Shown in pieces: positions 16,636-24,710 of a DNA stretch of 64,000 bases. The position numbers and the translations under genes are program-made. How positions within the stretch are numbered: position 1 is the first letter of the stretch; each line of letters begins with the position of its first letter. The notes beneath the pieces are model-generated. The model made no database searches. It saw only the letters and a list, made by a program, of their open reading frames with translations, and was not told where the DNA came from. The stretch comes from Serratia odorifera (lineage in GTDB: Bacteria > Pseudomonadota > Gammaproteobacteria > Enterobacterales > Enterobacteriaceae), in NCBI RefSeq assembly GCF_900635445.1, contig NZ_LR134117.1:4712001-4776000 (forward strand). The letters are read 5' to 3'.

Positions 16636-17940
16636 CTACGCTGCTTTTTTCAGCGGTGATTGTTCTTCAGGAATGTCAGGGAAGAGGTAGTTATGCAGCT
16701 TGGTAATACTGCTGGCCTGAGCTCCAAGGTTATTCTGTTTCAAATCCTCCAGAGGGGTCAGGTTTAGCTGCACGGTGTAAATATCCCCCCCCGGTATTGG
16801 CGGCAGATTTTCAAGCCGGCGGACATCATTGCGGCTCATCCAACCATTTTGCAGCGCGGTGGTGTAGTACGCGGAGCGACCAACGCTATCAGCACGAAGC
16901 AAGCCCTCCACAGAAAACTCGGCAAAATAATCCTCGTCGCCATCCAAAAGGCAACGCGCAATTTCCTGCTCGATGTTAACCAGTAGCGGTCGGAGCGTGT
17001 TGGTCAGGAATATCAGGTTCATCCCTTCGACACTGGACGCCCAACTGCTTTGCTTCGTGACATGTCCCACCATGAACGGTGGCACTCGAAACCAGCGACA
17101 GATCTCTTCGATACTGAAAGCACGGCTTTCCAAAAGCTGTGCAGCCTCTGGATTCATGGTCACGTTCTGATAGGAAAGCTCGTTTTCCAGCACCATCAAC
17201 TTACCGGCATTTTTTGAGCCGATAAACGATTGCAGGCTTTTACGCAGCCGCTCTCGTTGCTCTTTGTTCAATGCCGTTTTTGACGATAAAAAACCGGTGC
17301 TTTGAAGGCCGTTTTCAAAAATCTTGGCAGCGGCTTCATCCACGGCCATTGCAGCGCCGAACACATCGCGCCCAGAACTCAAAGGCATCATGCCGCACAC
17401 ACCATCCAGGCCAAAGCCGCGAATATGCATCATGCGGTCAACAGGGATCACTCGTTTAGTCCCGTTCTCTGTATAGGTGTATTCAAGCTTTCCCGTCGGT
17501 AAGCGTTTAACCACCATGTTTTGCGGCAAGAGTGGGTCCAGCGCCACCAGCTTGCGGCCGATCATTTTCTTTTCAACGAACGCATTACCCCGTAAACAAA
17601 TGCTGGCAACCACCAGCAACATAAATCGCGAGGGCGTCATTTCCAGATTGGGGCGGCGGCACAACACCTGATAAGCAGGGTGATCCTGCGCAAGCTTGCG
17701 GGAACCATCCGCCTCGCGCATATACACCTTGAGCGGCAGCGTGGAAATAGACTCACTGAGGAGGCGAATACAAGCCCAGACAGAGGACAGCTGGATTGCC
17801 TTGTCAGCGGTTACCACCTTACCGCTGCTGCTGGTACCAAACCATTCTTGCCAGAATGTCCCGGTGGTGAGACTGATTGGGACTCCCAGCCAATTTAAGA
17901 GGGCGCTTTTAACGCGCCCCGGTTGTTTGTTTTTGTCCAT
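16636..17940 (-). CDS. Portal protein, HK97 family
   Basis: 434 residues. Typical N-terminus with LSSVWACIRLLSESISTLPLKVY and the DHPAYQVLCRRPN motif, and the RWFRVPPFMVG and EQEIARCLL elements of phage_portal family. Forms the dodecameric DNA channel. Starts at the terminase stop (one-base overlap). Confidence 0.95.
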   Translation of the reverse strand: MDKNKQPGRVKSALLNWLGVPISLTTGTFWQEWFGTSSSGKVVTADKAIQLSSVWACIRLLSESISTLPLKVYMREADGSRKLAQDHPAYQVLCRRPNLEMTPSRFMLLVVASICLRGNAFVEKKMIGRKLVALDPLLPQNMVVKRLPTGKLEYTYTENGTKRVIPVDRMMHIRGFGLDGVCGMMPLSSGRDVFGAAMAVDEAAAKIFENGLQSTGFLSSKTALNKEQRERLRKSLQSFIGSKNAGKLMVLENELSYQNVTMNPEAAQLLESRAFSIEEICRWFRVPPFMVGHVTKQSSWASSVEGMNLIFLTNTLRPLLVNIEQEIARCLLDGDEDYFAEFSVEGLLRADSVGRSAYYTTALQNGWMSRNDVRRLENLPPIPGGDIYTVQLNLTPLEDLKQNNLGAQASSITKLHNYLFPDIPEEQSPLKKAA

Positions 17941-19685
17941 CAGATACCCACTATGATCGGATCATCAAAAAAGCCTTCTAAATCGCCGTCGTCTTCCTGT
18001 ATGTCCTCGGCTGCCCCAACAGACATTGCCAGCGCAACAACACCGTCTATACGCCCATTACTGCGGCGCTTGCTGAACACCCGGTTTTCACTTTTATCGG
18101 ACTCGGTCACGGCGTTGGCCGCATTCCAACGAAGGCAGGGATTAAACAGAATGGTGATTTTCTTATCGATAATGAGTTTTTCTAACAACTCGATAGAGTG
18201 CGGCATCCAGAGCCCGGACTCCTTGGATTTGCCAAACCCCTGCCCATGCGGCACAAGAGGAACGGTGATCCCTTCATCTATCAGCTCTGGCTCTAAGTAG
18301 TCCATGTGGTAACGGTCAAAGGCGATGGACTGCATATCAAATAACGCCGCCAGTTGGGCAATGCGTTTTGATACTGATCCGTAATCGATAACACTGCCCA
18401 CCGGGGCGTGGACGTATTCCTCCCGCACCCAGGCATCATAGGGAACACGGTCATTTCTTGCCCTGTCGAGCAACGTATCCTTCGGTGTCCAGAACTCCAC
18501 GAATGCCGTTCTTATCTCAGGGAAATACAGGGAAAGCGCGGTTAAATCTCGCTTGCCTGATAAGTCCAGGCCGCCATAGCACATCCGCCCCTGCAACTCG
18601 GCAATATCGAATGTCTTTTCACATGCCATCCAAACATCGCCGCCTATCCACGGGTTCTCGGCATCTACCCATTCACAAAAGTTAAGGCGGCGCACCAGGC
18701 TTTCTTTGGACGGCATACCGCGCGCATCCTCTACCTGCTCCCGTAGGTATTCAGGTTGGAAGGTATGCCCCATGGACGGGTTGGCTTTTGCCCAGCACGA
18801 TTCATCTTTAAACGGATCATCGCCTTCATCAAGCGAGCAAATAAACGCAAAAAATGCATCGTTAGTTTTCTGGCCAGCGGCCAGTTGTTTGCCGTATTGA
18901 TGGTATTCGTAACAGACGCTGGTTTTATCGTGGCCACTGTTAGTGATCATGAAAATCAATGCCTGCCTGCGCCCTTTCGTGCCGGCACGCATCATCTCTA
19001 CGGCTTTGTTGTCTTTGTGTTCGTGGACTTCGTCGATCAATGCACAATGCGGACGTGGGCCAGACTGGCCGTCATCAGAACTGATGGGACGAAAGAAAGA
19101 ACCGGTCTGCAGAAAAGCAAGGTTCCATTCTTTACCTGCACCGCCTGAAGGATCGATACGCTGCGACAATGCGGGCGACTGATTGACCATCGCCACGGCA
19201 TCACGAAACAAGATCATCGCCTGGTCTTTTTTCGTCGCTGCCGCATAAACCTCCGCGCGGGGCTCCTTGTCTGCCATAAGGCAATACAGACCAATACCCG
19301 CTGAAAGTGGCGACTTTCCCGATCCCTTGCCTGACTCTACATAGGCTGTACGAAAGCGGCGCGAACCGTTCGCCCTTTTCCACCCAAAAATAGAGCCGAC
19401 AACGAATGCCTGCCAGGGTAAAAGAATAAATGGTGCGCCTTCATGTTCCCCGCCGTTCAGCTTCAGCACTTTGGCGAAGAAGTCGATCACACGGCTAACA
19501 GCATCAACATCCCAGAACAAGCCGCGACTTTCTCCGTCAGCCAAATCATTAAGATGGCGTTTGCAGGCATTACGAATATCTGGACCGGCGAGAATTTTTC
19601 CCTCCGTAACATCCAATGCATATTGCGTTGCTGGATCAGGTGCCAAAGAACTCGTCGAGCGGGTCCGTTTCTTTTTTTCCACCAT
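17940..19685 (-). CDS. terL: Terminase large subunit
   Basis: 581 residues. ATPase with Walker A-like YVESGKGSGKSPLSAGI and Walker B CALIDEVHEHKD, then a nuclease domain with acidic residues in MCYGGLDLSGKRDLTAL and AFDRYHMDYLEP. HK97 gp2-type packaging motor. Overlaps the small subunit gene by 50 bases. Confidence 0.95.
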   Translation of the reverse strand: MVEKKKRTRSTSSLAPDPATQYALDVTEGKILAGPDIRNACKRHLNDLADGESRGLFWDVDAVSRVIDFFAKVLKLNGGEHEGAPFILLPWQAFVVGSIFGWKRANGSRRFRTAYVESGKGSGKSPLSAGIGLYCLMADKEPRAEVYAAATKKDQAMILFRDAVAMVNQSPALSQRIDPSGGAGKEWNLAFLQTGSFFRPISSDDGQSGPRPHCALIDEVHEHKDNKAVEMMRAGTKGRRQALIFMITNSGHDKTSVCYEYHQYGKQLAAGQKTNDAFFAFICSLDEGDDPFKDESCWAKANPSMGHTFQPEYLREQVEDARGMPSKESLVRRLNFCEWVDAENPWIGGDVWMACEKTFDIAELQGRMCYGGLDLSGKRDLTALSLYFPEIRTAFVEFWTPKDTLLDRARNDRVPYDAWVREEYVHAPVGSVIDYGSVSKRIAQLAALFDMQSIAFDRYHMDYLEPELIDEGITVPLVPHGQGFGKSKESGLWMPHSIELLEKLIIDKKITILFNPCLRWNAANAVTESDKSENRVFSKRRSNGRIDGVVALAMSVGAAEDIQEDDGDLEGFFDDPIIVGI

Positions 19686-20103
19686 TTACATTTACCTTTG
19701 ATCTGGCTGCTGGCGTCAGACCAAACTCAACCAAGTAACTTTTGAATCGGCGATCAGCATCAGCCAGCATTGATACTGCGGGGTTGGCCTTGATTAAAAA
19801 TCCCCCTTCAGTCTGGACTGTGTAGGTTCGGCCTTCGTCGGTGATGGTATTGCGCAGTTGAAGAATGTCGGCGTAGATATCGCAAAGCCGCTCCAGGGCA
19901 AACGTATCGGCGACAGTCAAAACGCCCATGCCGTCCAACAATACCGTCATGCGGCCCCAGGCTGTTTTCCCCCAATCGGTAAGATGTGCGGGAGGGCTGG
20001 GAATTTCTCGAGCCGGTTGCGGCTCTTTATCATTAAGTTTGCGTTTACCCGGATTACCGGTCACCACTTTTAAATGGGTCGGTTTCGGGCGTCGTCCTGC
20101 CAT
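19636..20103 (-). CDS. terS: Terminase small subunit, P27 family
   Basis: 155 residues. Begins MAGRRPKPTHLKVVTGNPGK, the hallmark of P27/HK97 gp1-type small terminases, followed by a helical DNA-binding core and the ADRRFKSYLVEFGLTP segment. Recognises the packaging site together with TerL and the HNH protein encoded upstream. Confidence 0.95.
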   Translation of the reverse strand: MAGRRPKPTHLKVVTGNPGKRKLNDKEPQPAREIPSPPAHLTDWGKTAWGRMTVLLDGMGVLTVADTFALERLCDIYADILQLRNTITDEGRTYTVQTEGGFLIKANPAVSMLADADRRFKSYLVEFGLTPAARSKVNVNGGKKETDPLDEFFGT

Positions 20104-20283
20104 CGGAACCTCCCAGAAAAAAACTTTTCATTTCGCGGTTGTGTGCACAAATGACTAGCGGCGGTCTTTAAAAGCGAGAGGGGGGAACTTTTACCCCGCC
20201 CCTCCCCATCAAACGAGAATTGATATCATTTTATGTGAAATCATTGCATTTGCAACTAAATATCATGCGAATAACAATCAATA
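20104..20283 (-). other. Non-coding gap; possible cos packaging site
   Basis: About 180 bases without a gene between HNH and terS. It has a G-run/C-run pair (agggggga and ccccgcccctcccc, about 20178-20209) next to AT-rich DNA. In 3'-cos siphophages the cohesive end lies here. No cut site can be named from this sequence alone. Confidence 0.35.
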
Positions 20284-20613
20284 TCATTTATTCCAGTGCG
20301 ACGCTGGGTCAAGCGGCAGACCGTCAGGTGAGCACCCTATCACCTTGCCTGTCTTCTCCATGCGTTGCTTTGTGGAGTCATGGTGGGGCTTGCACAGCCC
20401 TTGCCAGTTCTTGCGACTCCAAAACAGGTGCTGAGCCTTCTTCATTTCCTCAGGCGTCTTCGCTTCTTTCATGCGATGCGGCACAATGTGATCCACTACC
20501 GCTGCCGGTTCAATGCGCCCCATCTGCTGACACATGACGCACAGAGGATTTGCTCGTAGGAACACGATACGCTCAGCCTGCCATTTGCTGCCGTATGGCT
20601 TCTTGATGCTCAT
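20284..20613 (-). CDS. HNH endonuclease (packaging-associated)
   Basis: 109 residues from the ATG at 20613, which follows GGGGTG; the upstream GTG at 20637 is weaker. Zinc-type HNH: CVMCQQ, DHIVPHRM, WQGLCKPHHDS. Such proteins next to terS/terL are required for specific cos cleavage in HK97-type phages. The gene is separated from terS by the possible cos region. Confidence 0.9.
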   Translation of the reverse strand: MSIKKPYGSKWQAERIVFLRANPLCVMCQQMGRIEPAAVVDHIVPHRMKEAKTPEEMKKAQHLFWSRKNWQGLCKPHHDSTKQRMEKTGKVIGCSPDGLPLDPASHWNK

Positions 20614-20740
20614 CTTCACCCCAAATAGAAAAGCCACCAGCCTGCCGATGCGCTGGGTGCGCGGTAGGTGCAGGGTGATGGCTTTGGTTATCGTGCATTA
20701 TCGGTGGCCCTCGTAAAGACCACCTGTAATGCCGATGGTG

Positions 20741-21022
20741 TTAGCAATCCGCATCCGGACGAGCCACTGCACGGCAGGCCCACATGCAGGCTTCCTGCAT
20801 TTTGGTGCGGGCTATAGCCAGACAGCGAGAAGCTTCATGCGCTTCAGCTGAGTGATTCCCCGTTTCAGATAGCTCAGCGGCAATCGCTTCGCGCTCAGTA
20901 TCGAGTAGACTGCAAAAATGCCGGCTGACACCTTTGAGGCGGTTCATGCGCTCAATATCACCAGGCGTTAAAGTACGGTATCCCTTCACCGTGCTGCCAT
21001 CTTGGGGTTTAGCTTCGCTCAT
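20741..21022 (-). CDS. Acb2/Tad1-type hairpin protein, candidate anti-CBASS
   Basis: 93 residues from the ATG at 21022 (AGGAAG upstream). Two helices joined by a short linker: YRTLTPGDIERMNRLKGVS, then CLAIARTKMQEACMWACRAV followed by ARPDADC. The Y-R-x-L, MN-x-(L/I)K and (A/R)-T-K-x-Q-E-A-x-MWA-RAVA-P pattern is that of Acb2-type cyclic-nucleotide sponges, which bind CBASS signals and block the defence. Size (about 94) agrees. It lies between lysis genes and HNH/terminase. Homology judged by eye; ligand unproven. Confidence 0.7.
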   Translation of the reverse strand: MSEAKPQDGSTVKGYRTLTPGDIERMNRLKGVSRHFCSLLDTEREAIAAELSETGNHSAEAHEASRCLAIARTKMQEACMWACRAVARPDADC

Positions 21023-21113
21023 ATAGAACTTCCTGCTGGTTCGTTGGATATAACCCCGGTGGTGCAGTTGACCACGCACAAAGGATTCAGTGTGTTTATT
21101 CTGTCAAAGGCAC

Positions 21114-21428
21114 TCAACGAATGCCTTTTGCAGAATTTTGTAAATCTATTCTTTGGCGCCATTGGTTCAGCGTGGCCACCTGGCCAGCGCATATTGATAA
21201 TGCTGTTTGCAGCGCAAGCGCATGACTGCCAATGTCGCCCCAGGTGCTGCCAGTAAGTTGCGGTTGTTCGCAGGGTTTGAATACCGACTCAGGGGGCAAC
21301 ATGACGATTGGTTCCGGCGGCATTGGCATCCGTTCCGCGCAGGAGGCCAAGAACAGCACCAGGAGCAGCGCGGCGGGCGCATTCATCATTTTTGATAGCA
21401 TCCCTGTATTTCCTTTGGTAGTTTTCAC
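21114..21428 (-). CDS. Rz1: Rz1-like outer-membrane spanin lipoprotein
   Basis: Frame overlapping the end of Rz. Lipoprotein signal NAPAALLLVLFLASC with lipidated Cys, then a Pro-rich PMPPEPIVMLPPES segment typical of o-spanins. The real start may be an internal Met (residue 10 or 14). The 104-residue length exceeds lambda Rz1 (60), as in P2/Serratia-type spanins. Confidence 0.85.
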   Translation of the reverse strand: MKTTKGNTGMLSKMMNAPAALLLVLFLASCAERMPMPPEPIVMLPPESVFKPCEQPQLTGSTWGDIGSHALALQTALSICAGQVATLNQWRQRIDLQNSAKGIR

Positions 21429-21675
21429 CCTGCTGGCGCAGTTGCTGCTCTCTGCGTTGCTGTTCAGCCATCATTGCGCGATTACGGGCGTCATCCGCGC
21501 GCAGTGTGATAATCAGCCCGGCCTGCTGCGCCAATGTCTTTTGCTGCTCGGCAGACTGTTGCCGCGCCAGTTCCAATCGATGCGATAACAACGAGCCATA
21601 CCCGCCAAGGCAGATTGATACCACCAGCAGGAGCAACATTCCGCCGCTGGTCAGTTTTGAAAGCCAGCCGCTCAT
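21289..21675 (-). CDS. Rz: Rz-like inner-membrane spanin
   Basis: About 128 residues from the ATG at 21675, overlapping the endolysin stop as ATGA. One N-terminal transmembrane helix (GGMLLLLVVSICLGGYGSLL) followed by a long Gln/Arg-rich coiled coil (LELARQQSAEQQKTLAQQ). Together with Rz1 it fuses inner and outer membranes at the last step of lysis. Confidence 0.88.
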   Translation of the reverse strand: MSGWLSKLTSGGMLLLLVVSICLGGYGSLLSHRLELARQQSAEQQKTLAQQAGLIITLRADDARNRAMMAEQQRREQQLRQQGENYQRKYRDAIKNDECARRAAPGAVLGLLRGTDANAAGTNRHVAP

Positions 21676-22199
21676 TTGTCTAATCCCCAGCATGCCAGCT
21701 CGGCCTCTTGATCGCGCCGCAGGATCTGCCCGTAGCAGTTATTCGAGCGGATGCGGCAATCTCGGCCAGCGTCGTATATCCAGCGGCGGATTTCGCGGCA
21801 AGCGCCAATGCGGTCGCCGGCGTTCAGTTTCTTGTAAAATGTGGAGGTGAAGCATTTTCCGGGGCCGATGTTCCAAGGACAGAACGAGGCGATACCGACT
21901 TTTTGCGGTTCGGTCAGCGTTACCTTGACGTTGCGGTCTACCCAATCGATCGCCTTTTTCTGCTCTACTGCGTCAATCTGCTTGCACTGCTCAGCGGTCA
22001 GGCGCTGGCCCTTAACAACCTTTTGGCCGTTGACCATTGTCACACCGCCGCAAATTGTCAAGATGCCGACTCCGTCTTGGTATGCAGTCAGGCGTTGGCC
22101 TTCTTTCTCTCCCTGAAACTGCGACATCATGACCGGAGCCGATGCGCCGGCGGCAATCAGCGCCAGCATTACAGCACTGAGTTTTGATTTGTTCCCCAT
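21672..22199 (-). CDS. R: SAR endolysin, GH24 lysozyme
   Basis: 175 residues from the ATG at 22199. N-terminal weakly hydrophobic LSAVMLALIAAGASAPV is a signal-anchor-release segment, so export is Sec-dependent and activation follows membrane depolarisation. Catalytic triad of the T4-type family visible in EGQRLTAYQDGVGILTICGG (Glu, Asp, Thr). Several cysteines (ICGG, SFCPWN, KCF, DCRI) fit disulfide isomerisation control. Muramidase that degrades peptidoglycan. Confidence 0.93.
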   Translation of the reverse strand: MGNKSKLSAVMLALIAAGASAPVMMSQFQGEKEGQRLTAYQDGVGILTICGGVTMVNGQKVVKGQRLTAEQCKQIDAVEQKKAIDWVDRNVKVTLTEPQKVGIASFCPWNIGPGKCFTSTFYKKLNAGDRIGACREIRRWIYDAGRDCRIRSNNCYGQILRRDQEAELACWGLDK

Positions 22200-22459
22200 C
22201 ACTCACGCTCCAGCATTTCAAGCTCTTCCGTGTCGATGCTCTCCTTACGCCTGTTGATCCAGTCACGCAGAAGCCGTTCGCGCCGGCAGCGGAAGTAAAT
22301 GCCGAGGGCGATACCAAATGCCGAACAGAACATGCCGAAGATAACGCCGAGAATGATCCACTCGCTCTGGGAAAAATAATTAATGATGCCGAGGACGAAC
22401 GACACTGCACTACCAGTGTGCACGGCTCCATCGGCTGCTCTGATTAGCATTCGTGTCAT
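22199..22459 (-). CDS. S: Holin
   Basis: 86 residues with two hydrophobic segments (AVSFVLGIINYF and WIILGVIFGMFCSAFGIALG) and a charged C-terminus (RRERLLRDWINRRKE). First gene of the lysis cassette, overlapping the endolysin start. With a SAR endolysin this is expected to be a pinholin-type or small-hole holin; that detail is inference. Confidence 0.85.
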   Translation of the reverse strand: MTRMLIRAADGAVHTGSAVSFVLGIINYFSQSEWIILGVIFGMFCSAFGIALGIYFRCRRERLLRDWINRRKESIDTEELEMLERE

Positions 22460-22495
22460 CCTTACCTCCCGCTGCGCGGTTGGTGCCTCATAAAT

Positions 22496-22524
22496 GAAAA
22501 AAGCCGAACATTAGCTCAGCTTTT
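22496..22524 (-). terminator. Terminator-like hairpin upstream of holin
   Basis: Minus strand AAAAGCTGA / TTCGGCTTTTTT stem (one G-T pair), 7-base loop and T-run, 40 bases before the holin gene. Late transcription from beyond must pass it, consistent with Q antitermination. Confidence 0.55.
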
Positions 22525-22603
22525 GAATTATTTACCTGTTATTTTCCCACCTCAGACAACAGTGGTATCTTGGGTGTTCTCACACAACCAAGAAGAATGC
22601 ATT

Positions 22604-23047
22604 ATGAGCGCAGTTCACAATCTGTGGCACGTTATCAAGGCAAAGGTCTGCCAAAATCGAAACCTCAATCACTCCGCATATTATTCTGGCAGTCAGCAAG
22701 ATAACTGTATTAAGAATCGCTCTGCACAGATACTCACCTTAGAAATCGTGCTAAACGAGCACCGAAAAAAATTTGCCACCATTTTTGAACCGCTTAAAGG
22801 CAAAAATGCCCTTTACCACTTAATCTTCACAAAAACATACTGGACGCCGTCAGAAATTCGAAAGCTCTCTTTAAGCGATAGTCTGTTTGTGATCCAAGAT
22901 GAACTTCGTGTTGATAAACTCCCGAAGGATATACAGGAGTTTATTGAATCACTCAGTTTACCAAGCGTGGCTTTTACTTTTGATGAGCTTTTAGAAGAGG
23001 ACTGGGATCCCAAGGAAAACTCAATTCCCCTGGCGTCACTGAATTAG
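22604..23047 (+). CDS. ECs1072-like phage-associated protein, opposite strand
   Basis: 147 residues from the ATG at 22604 (SAVHNLWHVIKAKVCQNRN), the earlier in-frame start being unlikely. It resembles, from memory, a family of prophage proteins of about 140 residues (ECs1072 type) with NHSAYYS, IFTKTYWTPSEIRKLSLSD and QDELRVDKLP segments. No catalytic motif seen. It points against the late operon between Q/tRNAs and lysis, a usual slot for lysogenically expressed cargo. AT content is higher than its neighbours. Confidence 0.65.
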   Translation: MSAVHNLWHVIKAKVCQNRNLNHSAYYSGSQQDNCIKNRSAQILTLEIVLNEHRKKFATIFEPLKGKNALYHLIFTKTYWTPSEIRKLSLSDSLFVIQDELRVDKLPKDIQEFIESLSLPSVAFTFDELLEEDWDPKENSIPLASLN

Positions 23048-23216
23048 CGTAGTATTCCAACGCAGCATCAACCTCTGAGAGCTGCTTCAGCAGAGCGGCT
23101 CTTTCAACTTTTAACTTATTGTGGTGTGCTAAGTGCAGTCGCTGCTGATTTAGCCAATCCTCAAGCTGTTCAGTGCTCCAGCCAGGATTGAAAAAGTACG
23201 GTTCGTTCTTGTCCAT
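22974..23216 (-). CDS. Small phage protein, unknown function
   Basis: 80 residues from the ATG at 23216 (AGAGG nine bases upstream). Helical, with WSTEQLEDWLNQQRLHLAHH and a leucine-rich KVERAALLKQLSEVDAALEYY coiled-coil-like stretch. Convergent overlap of 74 bases with the plus-strand gene. Coding nature is supported by the ribosome site and amphipathic pattern, not by recognised homology. Confidence 0.5.
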   Translation of the reverse strand: MDKNEPYFFNPGWSTEQLEDWLNQQRLHLAHHNKLKVERAALLKQLSEVDAALEYYANSVTPGELSFPWDPSPLLKAHQK

Positions 23217-23358
23217 AGATTGGCCTCTTACAATGAAGAAAGGCCGCCAAATGGCAGCCTGTAATTGACGCGAATTGTCGCTTTGTAGTTGTCGCTGGTG
23301 GATCACTGCCGATGGAAAACGCCACCAGCGGTAGCGATCTGATCCACCAAAACGCAAA

Positions 23359-23381
23359 AGCCCCGGCGGTTAGCCAGGGCT
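23359..23381 (-). terminator. Minus-strand terminator in the Q-lysis interval
   Basis: AGCCCTGGC / GCCGGGGCT stem with one G-T pair, then TTTT on the minus strand. Second of three terminators between Q and the lysis genes. Confidence 0.6.
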
Positions 23382-23383
23382 CT

Positions 23384-23771
23384 TTGTATTAGAATTCGCA
23401 TATGTGAAGCGTGCTCGATAAATTTGACGTTCTGAACTCAACAAACGCAGAAGTATGTGCACTAACCAAAGCACGTTTAATTACGCACACTAAAGGAAAA
23501 ATGTGCGCTCATCGGAAGATGAATAATTGATAAGCGCATTATGAGCAACTGATAACCCACTCCGTTAATGTTAACTACAGCGTTATCAGTAAGCACTACA
23601 AACGATAAACAATTCAACAACAGTAACTATAAAAACACAGTCTTTGACGTATCTCTCAAGCCTTATCGACACACAAGATTACCTTCTCAGCGGTTAGCTC
23701 AGGGCTTAAATTAGTTCCTACCTTTATCATCCATGACTTTACACCTAAAAAGTGTGATGCGGCTTTATGCA
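23384..23771 (-). other. About 390 bases without a supported gene
   Basis: AT-rich. Holds an inverted repeat ACTGATAAC...GTTATCAGT (about 23549-23591) around a gttaatgttaac palindrome, and several GTGC/GCAC half-sites (23455-23513). No frame with a ribosome site. Possibly regulatory, or the leader of the late transcript. Confidence 0.5.
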
Positions 23772-23969
23772 TCAAAGAAGGATTTTATTAATTTCAACCT
23801 GAATTTCTCGCTGGAGTGATGCCGATTCAATAACATCTTCACCAGAACCATTAGCCAGCATAGCATTAAGCATCTCGCGGTCTGCAGAACTCAACGTCGC
23901 GTACAGTGCCGTTATTATTTTTTTGAGCGCTAAGATCTCTATTGCCAATCTTGATGTAGTGTCCGACAT
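23772..23969 (-). CDS. Small helical protein, unknown
   Basis: 65 residues with a strong ribosome site (AGAGGTGAG) before ATG 23969. Two amphipathic helices: SRLAIEILALKKIITALYAT and a Leu/Ile-rich end (SLQREIQVEINKILL). No signal peptide or enzyme motif. Located between the tRNA pair and the lysis region, on the late strand. Confidence 0.6.
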   Translation of the reverse strand: MSDTTSRLAIEILALKKIITALYATLSSADREMLNAMLANGSGEDVIESASLQREIQVEINKILL

Positions 23970-24195
23970 ATCTCACCTCTCGACGATTACCGTTAAGCAA
24001 AGTATAGATGAAACCCAGAAAAAATAACCCTCGAAAAAATTCAGCCTAAAAAAATTAACAATCATTCTGCGAGTGCTTCTACCAGCCATCACCAGCGAAC
24101 CGTTCATGCTGCAAAACAGGGCGCACTCTGCTGTCCGCTACTCAGACCTTTGGGGCCCAAACAAAAAGTACGCCCTTTATCTACGGCACTGAAAC

Positions 24196-24266
24196 GGTCT
24201 GCGGGGGTTGTGAACCCACATCATCAGCTTGGAAGGCTGAGGTAATGGCCATTATACAATGCCCGC
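24196..24266 (-). tRNA. tRNA-Gly(TCC)-like gene, 3' half degenerate
   Basis: Minus-strand GCGGGCATTGTATAATGG start, complete D arm and anticodon arm (CTTCCAA loop, anticodon TCC) match enterobacterial tRNA-Gly. The T arm and 3' acceptor are altered: GGGTTCACAACCC has only a 3-bp clear stem and only GCGG/CCGC closes the acceptor. One base separates it from the CCA of the upstream tRNA-Ile, so both are probably co-transcribed. Could be a pseudogene or carry indel errors. Confidence 0.6.
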
Positions 24267-24267
24267 T

Positions 24268-24344
24268 TGGTGGCCCTTGCTGGACTTGAACCAGCGACCG
24301 AGCGATTATGAGTCGCGCGCTCTAACCAACTGAGCTAAAGGGCC
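24268..24344 (-). tRNA. tRNA-Ile2 (anticodon CAT), phage-borne
   Basis: 77 bases with encoded CCA. Acceptor GGCCCTT/AAGGGCC, D arm AGCTCAGTTGGTTAGAGC, anticodon loop CTCATAA, T loop GGTTCAAGTCC. Very close to E. coli ileX/ileY-type genes, whose CAT anticodon is modified to lysidine to read AUA. Phages often carry it to translate rare AUA codons. Sits between Q and the lysis genes, as the tRNA clusters of Shiga-toxin phages do. Confidence 0.95.
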
Positions 24345-24591
24345 AGGTTGCCGGTCTTTCCCGGCTGTCAATTCAATACCAGCCATTCCAATGTAACTGT
24401 CCGAATGGCAAGCCAAAATAATATAATTCAGAAAACCAAAGGAAAAGGATTACTCTCGACTTGTTTTCATTTTGTTTAACAAAATAGTCACAATTATCCT
24501 CCCCCCTGCAAGTGATTAAACCACCAAGAGCAAGTAAAACAAGGCTCTCAGTAACGCACTTCGATATTTCGGGGCTCCAGATACGCAAAAC
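24345..24591 (-). other. About 245 bases without a convincing gene (pR'-type leader region)
   Basis: Only a 71-codon frame at 24373-24588 with odd composition and no ribosome site. The stretch follows the tR'-like terminator after Q and leads into the tRNAs, so it is best read as the late leader. Confidence 0.4.
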
Positions 24592-24609
24592 CCCGCCATT
24601 GCTGGCAGG
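24592..24609 (-). terminator. tR'-like terminator downstream of Q
   Basis: Minus strand CCTGCCA/TGGCGGG stem with GCAA loop, followed by GTTTTG, about 100 bases after the Q stop. In lambdoid phages the late promoter pR' lies here and Q lets polymerase pass tR'. Confidence 0.65.
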
Positions 24610-24710
24610 ATTTCGATGATATTTTTATCGTGATGTGCTTTGGATGCTTCCTTCCACAATTGGAAGCCTACACGCCAAGTTCGGACAAATCAAGCCCCAC
24701 TCAAAACCCC

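Noticed and set aside
24373..24588. 71-codon minus ORF before the tRNAs
   Set aside because: No ribosome site, unusual composition, ends in the tRNA leader region.
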